A stretch of DNA of 64,000 nt from Maribacter algicola (GTDB lineage: Bacteria > Bacteroidota > Bacteroidia > Flavobacteriales > Flavobacteriaceae): assembly GCF_003933245.1 (NCBI RefSeq), contig NZ_QUSX01000001.1, forward strand, positions 1,116,001-1,180,000, read 5' to 3'. This document shows, piece by piece, positions 46,585-54,650 of the stretch. The stretch's first letter is position 1. Every line of letters starts with the position of its first letter. The notes under the pieces were generated by a model. That model did no database searches. It had not been told where the DNA came from and worked only from the letters and a program-made list of their open reading frames with translations. The translations under genes and the position numbers were made by a program.

Positions 46585-47340
46585 TTAACCAGAAACTGTT
46601 TCCTGCTTTAACCAATCATATCCTTTTTCCTCAAGCTCCAAGGCCAATTCCTTACCTCCGGACTTCACAATTTTACCATCGTGCAATACGTGTACGAAAT
46701 CGGGAACAATATAATCCAACAATCTTTGATAGTGGGTAATTACGATTACGGCGTTATCCTTGCTCTTTAACTTATTGACCCCGTTAGCAACGATACGCAA
46801 GGCATCAATGTCCAGTCCGGAATCCGTCTCATCCAAAATGGCCACTTTAGGCTCTAACATGGCCATTTGAAAAATCTCGTTACGCTTCTTTTCCCCTCCT
46901 GAAAAACCTTCGTTCAAAGACCTTGATAGAAATTTGCGGTCTATTTCCAACAATTCCGATTTCTCACGAATCAACTTCAACATTTCGTTGGCGGGCATAT
47001 CCTCTAACCCCTTGGCCTTTCTAGATTCATTGATGGCCGTTTTCATAAAATTGGTGACAGACACTCCTGGAATTTCTACAGGGTATTGAAAGGAAAGGAA
47101 AATACCTTTATGCGCCCTTTCTTCCGGAGCTACTTCCTCTAAATCCTCACCTTCCAACTCAATCGAGCCCTCGGTAACTTCAAATTCCTCCTTACCGGCA
47201 ATGACCTCTGCCAAGGTACTCTTGCCAGAACCATTAGGTCCCATAATGGCATGTACCTCTCCTGCTTTTACTTCAAGGTTTATTCCCTTTAATATTTCCT
47301 TGTCTTCTACCTGTGCATGCAGGTTCTTTATTTTCAACAT
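46585..47340 (-). CDS. sufC: Fe-S assembly ATPase SufC
   Basis: This 251-residue ABC-type ATPase powers the SufBCD scaffold. Walker A GPNGSGKSTLAEV is near residue 35, the signature SGGEKKRNEIFQ near residue 145, and Walker B AILDETDSGLDID near residue 168. It lies 6 bp after the metallo-hydrolase gene, with which it is translationally close. Confidence 0.97.
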   Translation of the reverse strand: MLKIKNLHAQVEDKEILKGINLEVKAGEVHAIMGPNGSGKSTLAEVIAGKEEFEVTEGSIELEGEDLEEVAPEERAHKGIFLSFQYPVEIPGVSVTNFMKTAINESRKAKGLEDMPANEMLKLIREKSELLEIDRKFLSRSLNEGFSGGEKKRNEIFQMAMLEPKVAILDETDSGLDIDALRIVANGVNKLKSKDNAVIVITHYQRLLDYIVPDFVHVLHDGKIVKSGGKELALELEEKGYDWLKQETVSG

Positions 47341-47346
47341 AATCTG

Positions 47347-48213
47347 TTACTTTAAATATTCAGGTGCCTTTGGCATTTTATTAAAATCTTCTTTTTGATG
47401 TTGTACATAGACCTTGGCGTCCATTTCCTTTACAAATATTTCAAAATCTTCCATGCTTGCCAAGGTTTCTTCTACATCATAATTAAAACTGGGAACTCTC
47501 TTATGTTCCCTATTTTCGTAAAGGTGATACAAGTCCCCTGTTAACAGTGTAGGTCCGTTTTCGGGTAAATCCAAAAACAGTACTTGATGCCCGGGCGTGT
47601 GTCCCGGCATGGATTTCATAATCACAGTTCCATCCCCAAACACATCATAATCCCCTTCTATTTTTTGAATCTTGTCCAATTCCTGAATTGCCTCATAAAT
47701 TCCCTCTCCACTAATTTTAACTTCCTCACTGGTGATAAAATCATACTCCGGACCTTGAACCAACCAAGTAGCGTTTTTCATGGTGTTTGCATGCCCGCTA
47801 TGATCAAAATGGGTGTGCGAAAGTGCGATGTAATCAATATCGTCAGGGGTCATTCCTATTTTTTTCAATTGATTTACCACGGAATCCTTCCTAGAAACAG
47901 TAAACGCTCCTGAAGGATCCGTATACTCGGGCTGACCTACCAACATTTGTGGTAAACCGGCATCCCACATTAAAGTCCCTTCGGGGTGAACAATTACGTA
48001 AAAAGGATCGGCAAATTCCTTGGTCTGACCTTGATACGTAGAGTCTTGGGAAAATAACTCCAAGTTATTGACCATTACCGTACCTCCATCAAACGTATAG
48101 AGTTTAATCTCTGGTGCCGGTGCTTCGGCAACCTCGGTTTTCTCTTCTTTCTTGGTTTCCTTACAGGAAAGAAATCCAATTAAAACCGCTGTAAACAAGA
48201 AAAATCTTTTCAT
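47347..48213 (-). CDS. Lipoprotein metallo-beta-lactamase-fold hydrolase, AHL-lactonase-like, inside suf operon
   Basis: The 288-residue protein has a lipoprotein signal (lipobox FLSC, Cys17) and a Glu/Lys-rich linker. The metal-binding motif ALSHTHFDHSGH is near residue 130, followed by PGHTPGHQVLFLD near 203, the LLTGDLYH Asp near 223, and a VYVQHQKEDF end. This arrangement matches the AiiA/AttM-like N-acyl-homoserine lactonase group of the superfamily. It lies between sufB and sufC, 6 bp before sufC, so it is part of the suf transcript. A quorum-quenching role is inference; other lactones or esters are equally possible. Confidence 0.9.
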   Translation of the reverse strand: MKRFFLFTAVLIGFLSCKETKKEEKTEVAEAPAPEIKLYTFDGGTVMVNNLELFSQDSTYQGQTKEFADPFYVIVHPEGTLMWDAGLPQMLVGQPEYTDPSGAFTVSRKDSVVNQLKKIGMTPDDIDYIALSHTHFDHSGHANTMKNATWLVQGPEYDFITSEEVKISGEGIYEAIQELDKIQKIEGDYDVFGDGTVIMKSMPGHTPGHQVLFLDLPENGPTLLTGDLYHLYENREHKRVPSFNYDVEETLASMEDFEIFVKEMDAKVYVQHQKEDFNKMPKAPEYLK

Positions 48214-48252
48214 AAATTTCTACTATAACTCATTAAAAAAGAACAAGGAATG

Positions 48253-48276
48253 ACCCCTAGACTGCGCTCGAGGGGC
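48253..48276. repeat. Intergenic hairpin repeat
   Basis: CCCCTAGA and TCGAGGGG form 8-bp arms with one mismatch around a CTGCGC loop. It lies in the 76-bp gap between the metallo-hydrolase and sufB genes, where it could affect mRNA stability. The form resembles short extragenic palindromes of flavobacteria. Confidence 0.45.
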
Positions 48277-48289
48277 ATCCCGTAACCAT

Positions 48290-49735
48290 TTAACCTACCG
48301 ACCCCTCTAAACTAATTTCCAATAATTTTTGGGCCTCAACGGCAAATTCCATGGGCAACTTGTTCAATACCTCTTTGCTGAATCCGTTAACGATCAACGC
48401 GATGGCCTTTTCCGTATCGATACCACGTTGATTGCAATAGAAAATTTGGTCTTCCCCAATTTTACTAGTGGTAGCCTCATGCTCTATTTGAGCCGTTTTA
48501 TTTTTTGCTTCGATATATGGAAACGTATGGGCCCCACATTCGTTGCCCATCAACAAGGAATCACATTGTGAAAAATTACGTGCATTGTCCGCACGACTAT
48601 TAATCTGTACCAGACCCCTGTAACTATTCTGTGATTTACCTGCCGATATTCCTTTTGAAATGATGGTGCTCTTGGTGTTTTTACCCAAGTGAATCATTTT
48701 GGTTCCCGTATCCGCCTGTTGGTAATTATTGGTAACCGCAATGGAATAAAACTCGCCAATGGAGTTGTCCCCTTTTAGGATACAAGAAGGATATTTCCAT
48801 GTTACGGCGGAACCTGTTTCCACCTGTGTCCAGGAAATTTTCGCATTCTTCTCGCAAATTCCACGCTTGGTTACAAAATTATAAACCCCACCCTTTCCAT
48901 CCTTGCCTCCGGGAAACCAGTTCTGTACCGTGGAGTATTTTATTTCCGCGTTGTCCAGGGCAATAAGCTCAACCACGGCGGCATGCAATTGGTTCTCGTC
49001 CCTGGATGGCGCGGTACACCCTTCCAGATAACTTACATAACTCCCTTCATCGGCTATGACCAGGGTTCTTTCGAACTGACCGGTACCTGCTTGATTTATC
49101 CTAAAATAAGTGGATAGTTCCATAGGGCAGCGCACTCCTTTTGGGATATAGCAAAAACTACCATCGGAAAAAACGGCGGAATTCAAGGCCGCATAGAAGT
49201 TGTCCTTTTTGGGAACTACGGTGCCTATATATTTTTTGACCAATTCCGGATGCTCCTTAATTGCTTCGGAAATAGAACAAAAAATAATACCTTTCTCTGC
49301 CAAGGTCTTCTTAAAAGTAGTAGCTACCGAAACGGAATCCATCACGATATCCACGGCAACCCCTGCCAGTTTCTTTTGCTCATCTATAGAGATACCCAGT
49401 TTTTTGAACGTATCCAACAATTCTGGATCTACTTCATCCAAACTATCATACTTTGGTTTCTTGTTAGGTGCCGAGTAATAGGAAATAGCCTGAAAATTGG
49501 GCTTTTTATACCTAACGTTTGCCCATTCCGGCTCCTCCATTTCCTTCCAGGCTTTGAAAGCTTCCAAGCGCCATTGGGTCATCCAGTCAGGTTCATCCTT
49601 CTTTTTGGAAATCGCAATAATCACTTCCTCGTTTAGTCCTACAGGAAGGGTATCCGATTCTATGTCCGTATAGAAACCATACTCGTACTCCTTGGTTTCC
49701 AGTTCTTTTTTTAATTCCTCTTCAGTATATGCCAT
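48290..49735 (-). CDS. sufB: Fe-S cluster scaffold subunit SufB
   Basis: This 481-residue subunit of the SufBC2D scaffold is where clusters are built. Key segments are [15 protein letters not shown] near residue 200, the [21 protein letters not shown] region near 240 with a conserved Cys, [20 protein letters not shown] near 396 with the ligand-type Cys, and [20 protein letters not shown] near 427. It is preceded by sufA after a 143-bp gap. Confidence 0.97.
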   Translation of the reverse strand: MAYTEEELKKELETKEYEYGFYTDIESDTLPVGLNEEVIIAISKKKDEPDWMTQWRLEAFKAWKEMEEPEWANVRYKKPNFQAISYYSAPNKKPKYDSLDEVDPELLDTFKKLGISIDEQKKLAGVAVDIVMDSVSVATTFKKTLAEKGIIFCSISEAIKEHPELVKKYIGTVVPKKDNFYAALNSAVFSDGSFCYIPKGVRCPMELSTYFRINQAGTGQFERTLVIADEGSYVSYLEGCTAPSRDENQLHAAVVELIALDNAEIKYSTVQNWFPGGKDGKGGVYNFVTKRGICEKNAKISWTQVETGSAVTWKYPSCILKGDNSIGEFYSIAVTNNYQQADTGTKMIHLGKNTKSTIISKGISAGKSQNSYRGLVQINSRADNARNFSQCDSLLMGNECGAHTFPYIEAKNKTAQIEHEATTSKIGEDQIFYCNQRGIDTEKAIALIVNGFSKEVLNKLPMEFAVEAQKLLEISLEGSVG

Positions 49736-49740
49736 AACTA

Positions 49741-49765
49741 AAAGCCCCTAAATCCCCAAAGGGGA
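49741..49765. repeat. Dispersed C/G-rich palindromic repeat, copy 2
   Basis: The stretch from AAGCCCC through TCCCCAAAGGGG is internally palindromic and repeats the plan of 30917-30946. It lies just before the sufB start codon, opposite in orientation to copy 3. Confidence 0.55.
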
Positions 49766-49855
49766 CTTTGTTTTAATTGTTAAATTTCTTCTTCTCGTAT
49801 AACAGATATTAACTATCTTTTTAAATTAACTCTACTAGAGTACCACCCAAAGCGT

Positions 49856-49880
49856 TCCCCCTTTGGGGGCTAGGGGGCTT
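49856..49880. repeat. Dispersed C/G-rich palindromic repeat, copy 3 (inverted)
   Basis: TCCCCCTTTGGGGG followed by CTAGGGGGCTT is the near-exact reverse complement of copy 2 (49741-49765). It touches the stop codon of sufA. Copies 2 and 3 could pair into a stem across the 90 bp between sufA and sufB. Confidence 0.55.
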
Positions 49881-50208
49881 ACAGTGAAAAACTCTCCCCG
49901 CATCCACAAGTGCGCTGGGCGTTTGGATTGTTAAACACAAAACCTTTCCCATTAAGACCTCCGGAGTATTCCAAGGTGGTCCCCACTAAATATAAAAAAC
50001 TCTTTTTGTCTACAATGATCCGTACGTCATTATCTTCAAAAACCTTGTCCGTTTCGTCCATTTTGTTATCGAAATTGAGTTCATAGGACAAACCGCTACA
50101 GCCTCCACTCTTTACGCCCACCCTGACATAATCCTTGGAAGCATCGAACCCTTCCTCTTCCATAAGGGTTCTCACCTTCTTTTTTGCCGTTTCCGATACT
50201 TGTATCAT
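49879..50208 (-). CDS. sufA: A-type Fe-S carrier (SufA/ErpA/IscA family)
   Basis: The 109-residue HesB/IscA-fold protein has the three ligand cysteines in SGGCSGLSY near residue 36 and CGCG near residue 103. It carries nascent clusters to targets. It is the first gene of the suf set, with a clear promoter at 50240-50269. The name sufA rests on its place in the suf cluster. Confidence 0.95.
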   Translation of the reverse strand: MIQVSETAKKKVRTLMEEEGFDASKDYVRVGVKSGGCSGLSYELNFDNKMDETDKVFEDNDVRIIVDKKSFLYLVGTTLEYSGGLNGKGFVFNNPNAQRTCGCGESFSL

Positions 50209-50239
50209 ATCTTAAAATGGATTAATTATAAATAGTTCA

Positions 50240-50269
50240 CAAATATACTTCATTGGTAGGTTTTAACAA
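50240..50269 (-). promoter_or_regulatory. Promoter of the suf operon
   Basis: On the minus strand TTG (50267-50269), 19 bp, then TATATTTG (50240-50247): an exact match to the Bacteroidetes -33/-7 consensus. Transcription would start near 50233, about 25 bp before sufA. Confidence 0.7.
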
Positions 50270-50333
50270 TAGAACCTAACATTATTATAACGTATTAAAC
50301 TATAGGACTTCTCTATGTTGAAGAAAAGGGAAT

Positions 50334-51677
50334 TTACCGGAGTTTAATGAGTACCAAATCGGATTTTCCTTTTGATCCCAGTCCTTGGAAATCAACACTT
50401 TGACTTTCTCCGATAAGCAGTACACTTCCATCCTCGCCTTCTACTACATCATAGCCAAAGTCTATTTGGGAACCACCAAAGGAACCTTGCCAAAGCAGGT
50501 TGCCTTTATCATCGGTTTTTAGCATCCAAATATCATTTTCGCCATTATTGGATGATACATCCTGATCTGAACTTTTAGAATTACCAACAACATAATAACC
50601 GCCATCTTTGCTCGATACAACAGCCTGTGCAGCGTCAAACCGACTGCCTCCAAAAGTGCGCTCCCAAATAAGGTTGCCGGAACCGTCCACTTTTACCAGC
50701 CAGAAGTCGGATTCCCCCTTACTAGCGGTAATGTCCCCATCGGTACTAAAGGTATTGCCAACAACCACGTAACCGCCGTCCAAGGTGTTGTCTATATCAT
50801 AGGAGATCTCTATTCCCGTTCCGCCAAAAGAACGTTCCCATTCCATCGTCCCCGTGTTATCCAATTTCACAAGCCAAAAATCATAACTACCTCCCGGATT
50901 GCTGATATCAAAATCATTACTTTCCGAGAATCCGGCCATGACAAAACCCCCATCCTGCGATCTCACCACGGCATGTGACCTGTCATTGTTAGTGCCCCCA
51001 AAGTAACCCCGCCATTCAACATCCCCAAACGGGTCGATTTTGGTACCCCAAAATTCCCCCACACCATGTCGGGTGAGCGTGTTGCCTTTTTCCGTATATC
51101 CATCGGCCCGGGCCGAAGTAATATCCAAAAAACCGGTAAAGAAAAAACCCCCGTCCTCGGTCTGTAAAAGGTCGTAGGAATGATCATGACCGGAAAAACC
51201 ATAGCTTTTTTCCCATTCGATCTCCCCGGTAGTATTGAGTTTCAACAACCAATTATCATGAAAACCCCGATTCAAAGAGGCATCACCATCGTCGCTCATT
51301 GCGTATCCTGTAAGGGCATAACCACCGTCCATGGTCTGGACCAAACTCTGTCCCCTATCGTCCTTGGAGCCGCCATAGGTCTTGCTCCACTGTGCATTTC
51401 CATCGGCATCCAGTTTCAATAGCCAATAATCATTGACCTCAACTGTTTTTCCCTGTAAATCACCATCAATACTGTTGGAAAATCCCAAAATGGCATAGCC
51501 CCCATCCGAAGTCTGGATAATGGCCTGACCAATATCCTCGCCCGATCCACCAAAAGTCTTGATCCATTCAACTTCGCCCAAAAAACCTTGTTCGTTACTT
51601 TCAAGGTTTTCCCCATTGGCATCCTTGGAACAGGACCAAAAGAAGATAAGTGCCCAAATGAAATGAAACCTGTACAT
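50334..51677 (-). CDS. Lipoprotein with GG-D/DGG propeller repeats
   Basis: The 447-residue protein has a lipoprotein signal (Cys16 in FWSCSKD). The rest holds about seven ~55-residue repeats of the form W-x-K-x-(Y/F)-GG(S/T), then a V-x-x-x-DGG(Y/F)-x-(L/V)-x-G step and a DxWLLKLD strand, e.g. FGGSGEDIGQ, YGGSKDDRGQ, FGGTGIEISYD, FGGSRFDAAQ and FGGSQIDFGYD. This suggests a beta-propeller. It lies 3 bp after the choice-of-anchor B gene, whose lipobox is also SCSKD. Confidence 0.87.
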   Translation of the reverse strand: MYRFHFIWALIFFWSCSKDANGENLESNEQGFLGEVEWIKTFGGSGEDIGQAIIQTSDGGYAILGFSNSIDGDLQGKTVEVNDYWLLKLDADGNAQWSKTYGGSKDDRGQSLVQTMDGGYALTGYAMSDDGDASLNRGFHDNWLLKLNTTGEIEWEKSYGFSGHDHSYDLLQTEDGGFFFTGFLDITSARADGYTEKGNTLTRHGVGEFWGTKIDPFGDVEWRGYFGGTNNDRSHAVVRSQDGGFVMAGFSESNDFDISNPGGSYDFWLVKLDNTGTMEWERSFGGTGIEISYDIDNTLDGGYVVVGNTFSTDGDITASKGESDFWLVKVDGSGNLIWERTFGGSRFDAAQAVVSSKDGGYYVVGNSKSSDQDVSSNNGENDIWMLKTDDKGNLLWQGSFGGSQIDFGYDVVEGEDGSVLLIGESQSVDFQGLGSKGKSDLVLIKLR

Positions 51678-51680
51678 TTT

Positions 51681-52925
51681 CTATTCCGATTTCTTAATCA
51701 CAAAAAACCCGTCGCTTATATCGCTGACAACAATCTTTCCGCTTTCAAAAAACGGATAAACACTCCAAACGCCATCAAATTCGGTATTATCATTCTGCGG
51801 AAACGTATCAAAAAAACCTGTTTCAGCTATATTCTTACCTTCAATATCTGAAATATCCAATACCCTAATTCCTGCGGTATAATTGGCCAAATAGAACTCG
51901 TTCCCCAAAACATAACCATTATGATCTATAGCACTTGTTGGGCCCAAATAGGTATCATGTAACACAGGGCTGTCCAAATCCGTCATATCAAAAATCAAGG
52001 TCCTAGACCTAAAGCCGTAGTTTATCTCATCCAACTCATCGCCCAGGATAAAATAGCGCTGGTCTTCCGTAAACCATCCTTGATGGGTATAGCCAATATT
52101 GGGATACGGAAGCGTCGCAATCTCAACAGGATTTTCCTTGTTGGTAATATCTACCACAACGACTTGCGTCTCGTTGGCCCCAACAAAAATTTCTCTATCC
52201 GTATAATCCGTATCGGGACCGGTATAGGTCACTACTTGAGCATCATGGGTATAGCCATTAACACCCCAACCGCCAGCGGCCAATGGCATTGTGGGATTTG
52301 AAAGATCCAGGAAATGGACACCCCCATTGTAAATATCATCCCGATTGGTTCCAACGGGATAGGCAAACCCCGTAACCGCATTGATTACAATATTGTGGGC
52401 ATTACCGATACCCGTAAACCTTCCGTCTTCCTCAAATTCATTTGAATTGCCCACAGCATCGCGCAATTTTGTAAGGTCGAACACCTGCACCCCATGAGCA
52501 TTCGCCTCTGAAACAATGAACGCATAGTCCCCATACACTTTTATATCCCGCCAGGAACTGGCCGTTGTAGCAGTTGGCAGTTTTCCTAGATACATCAAGT
52601 TCTCGGTATCGGAAATATCAATAAAGGCGGTTCCGTTATCCAGGCCCATCAAGGCATATTCCTTTCCTGTGGAGGCATCCGTCCATCCCCAGATATCGTT
52701 GCCCGATTGTGCGTTCAGCTCTGTCATTGGAATGTGTCCCAATAAGTCATACCCATTACAGGGATAGTCTCCGGCAAACCCATTTTCACAGGGAACAAAG
52801 GAGGTCGTTTCTCCCGGCACTTCCGGGTTTTCAGATTCATTCAGGACATCAGTATCAATATTCCCATTATCCTTGGAACAGGAAACGAAAACGAATAAAA
52901 ACAATAGAACGGCCCTTAATCCCAT
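51681..52925 (-). CDS. Choice-of-anchor B lipoprotein with LVIVD-type repeats
   Basis: The 414-residue protein has a lipoprotein signal (Cys16 in FVSCSKD). It resembles choice-of-anchor B family proteins: repeated D-(I/L)-(S/T) steps such as FIDISDTEN, VQVFDLTKL, VHFLDLSNP, VVVDITNKENP and RVLDISDIEG, each a propeller blade (LVIVD repeat). It is surface or outer-membrane attached. It probably shares a transcript with the second propeller lipoprotein 3 bp downstream. Confidence 0.9.
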   Translation of the reverse strand: MGLRAVLLFLFVFVSCSKDNGNIDTDVLNESENPEVPGETTSFVPCENGFAGDYPCNGYDLLGHIPMTELNAQSGNDIWGWTDASTGKEYALMGLDNGTAFIDISDTENLMYLGKLPTATTASSWRDIKVYGDYAFIVSEANAHGVQVFDLTKLRDAVGNSNEFEEDGRFTGIGNAHNIVINAVTGFAYPVGTNRDDIYNGGVHFLDLSNPTMPLAAGGWGVNGYTHDAQVVTYTGPDTDYTDREIFVGANETQVVVVDITNKENPVEIATLPYPNIGYTHQGWFTEDQRYFILGDELDEINYGFRSRTLIFDMTDLDSPVLHDTYLGPTSAIDHNGYVLGNEFYLANYTAGIRVLDISDIEGKNIAETGFFDTFPQNDNTEFDGVWSVYPFFESGKIVVSDISDGFFVIKKSE

Positions 52926-52974
52926 CTTGATAAATTTATCCTAATAGTAAAGATACGATATAAAATATCCTGTT

Positions 52975-52982
52975 TACTTTTG
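52975..52982 (+). promoter_or_regulatory. Possible thiL -7 element, leaderless layout
   Basis: TACTTTTG fits TAnnTTTG but ends only 4 bp before the thiL ATG at 52987. If real, the mRNA would be nearly leaderless. No TTG is seen at -33. Confidence 0.3.
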
Positions 52983-52986
52983 CAAC

Positions 52987-54036
52987 ATGCTAGAAGACAA
53001 GAATAAAGAAAGGACCTCCTTGGAGAAATTGGGCGAGTTTGGACTTATTGACCATCTGACCCAAAATTTCACCCTAAATCACTCCTCTACCCTAAAAGGC
53101 GTGGGCGATGATGCTGCGGTGCTGGACTTTAAAAATAAAAAAACGGTACTTTCTACGGATTTGCTGGTGGAAGGCGTACATTTTGACCTAAGCTACATGC
53201 CGTTAAAGCATTTGGGATACAAATCCGTCATGGTCAACCTCTCCGATATCTATGCCATGAACGCAAAGGCCACCCAAATCACGGTGTCCCTTGCCGTTTC
53301 CAACCGCTTTCCTTTAGAGGCCTTGGAAGAATTATATGCAGGCATCCATCTCGCTTGCAAAACCTATAATGTGGACATGATCGGGGGCGACACCACCTCT
53401 TCCAAAACGGGTATGTTAATAAGTGTCACCGCCATTGGCGAGGCCGAGGAAGACAAAATCACATATCGTTCAGGTGCCAAGGAAAATGATCTATTGGTGG
53501 TTTCAGGCGATCTGGGCGGAGCCTATATGGGACTGCAAGTACTGGAGCGCGAAAAAGAGGTTTTTAAGGTCAACCCGAACAATCAACCCGATTTGGAACC
53601 CTATTCCTACATCGTAGAGCGACAGTTAAAACCGGAAGCGCGCAAGGATATTGTAGAATTGCTTGAAAAACTGGAAGTCATTCCAACATCCATGATCGAT
53701 ATCAGTGACGGACTCTCTTCGGAAATATTGCATTTATGCAAAAGCAGTAAGGTGGGCTGTGCACTGTACGAAAATAAAATTCCGTTAGATCCAACGGTTA
53801 TTTCTACCTGTGAGGAATTTAAGATGGACGGCACCATGATCGCCTTGAGCGGGGGTGAGGACTACGAATTGTTGTTCACGATAGATCAGGCCGATTTTCC
53901 AAAAATAAAGGGGAATCCAAACCTAACGGTGATTGGGCATATGACCGATACATCCGGTGGAGCAAACTTGGTAACTAGAGCAGAAACATTGATACCCCTT
54001 AAAGCGCAGGGCTGGAACTCCTTTCAGGAGGAATAA
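52987..54036 (+). CDS. thiL: Thiamine-monophosphate kinase
   Basis: This 349-residue enzyme phosphorylates thiamine monophosphate to thiamine pyrophosphate. Motifs include GVGDDAAVLD near residue 38, TDLLVEGVHFDLSYM near residue 57, MIGGDTTSSK near residue 134, and SDGLSSEILHL near residue 240, with ALSGGEDYELLF near residue 290. No TPP riboswitch is visible in the short 61-bp upstream gap. Confidence 0.97.
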   Translation: MLEDKNKERTSLEKLGEFGLIDHLTQNFTLNHSSTLKGVGDDAAVLDFKNKKTVLSTDLLVEGVHFDLSYMPLKHLGYKSVMVNLSDIYAMNAKATQITVSLAVSNRFPLEALEELYAGIHLACKTYNVDMIGGDTTSSKTGMLISVTAIGEAEEDKITYRSGAKENDLLVVSGDLGGAYMGLQVLEREKEVFKVNPNNQPDLEPYSYIVERQLKPEARKDIVELLEKLEVIPTSMIDISDGLSSEILHLCKSSKVGCALYENKIPLDPTVISTCEEFKMDGTMIALSGGEDYELLFTIDQADFPKIKGNPNLTVIGHMTDTSGGANLVTRAETLIPLKAQGWNSFQEE

Positions 54037-54040
54037 AAAA

Positions 54041-54125
54041 TCCTGGAAAAAAGCGCGATTCTTTCCTTAACCGTTGTGGGGCATACGACAGGTAAGAATT
54101 AAAGATGCTTACTTAATTTCCAGGA
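54041..54125 (+). repeat. Long imperfect palindrome after thiL
   Basis: TCCTGGAAA (54041-54049) and TTTCCAGGA (54117-54125) are perfect 9-bp inverted ends. The inside is partly complementary as well (AAGC with GCTT; CTTTCCTTAACC with GGTAAG...AAAG), so the ~85 bp could fold into one long hairpin. It may be a 3' end structure, a small RNA or a palindromic mobile repeat. Confidence 0.45.
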
Positions 54126-54187
54126 ATTCGTTGTTGGGTTACGCGTTACGGAATGACGAAAACCCGGTGTTTTTTAAAAGAAGTGCA

Positions 54188-54403
54188 TTACGCTACTTGA
54201 TGCTCGCTATGTCTGTACTGGTAAATACGTTCCAAGGTTCTATTGATGTCCTGCAGTTCTGGTGTTAATATGGATAGGTTGCCACTTACGTCTGTGGTAA
54301 CCTCCTTTTTGCAATGGATACATTTATATTCCTTGATGTGGGACGTCACTTTTTTGGAAACGGCATAATGATGTCCAAAGATGGTGCAGAAAAGTTTTTT
54401 CAT
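54188..54403 (-). CDS. Small CxxC protein
   Basis: The 71-residue protein begins MKKLFCTIFGHHYAV and has KCIHCKKEVTTD near residue 27. Cys6, the His pair and the CxxC could bind one zinc. A second half (LTPELQDINRTLERIYQYR) is helical. It resembles small conserved flavobacterial proteins, which supports it being real. It converges with thiL and is divergent from brnQ. Confidence 0.75.
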   Translation of the reverse strand: MKKLFCTIFGHHYAVSKKVTSHIKEYKCIHCKKEVTTDVSGNLSILTPELQDINRTLERIYQYRHSEHQVA

Positions 54404-54650
54404 GCCTTAGGATTTTTTAGGTTCACATTTGGTTCGATTTGGGAATCGGTTAAATGTTGATTTTTTTTTGGTTTCTGTATTTCAATTATGAGAACGAAGC
54501 GTTTTCAATAATATTTGTTAAAGTATATCTTTTTAAGCACCTGAACCATAATTTGTTGTGATGTGGATAAAACTTGTGGTCAACGCTAAATTTTTATGGG
54601 TCTTGATTTTTTGAAATAGGTATTCCATCTTTTTCTTCTATCTTCCCATC

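Noticed and set aside
52926..52986. TPP riboswitch before thiL
   Set aside because: The gap is only 61 bp and lacks the conserved helices of a TPP aptamer.
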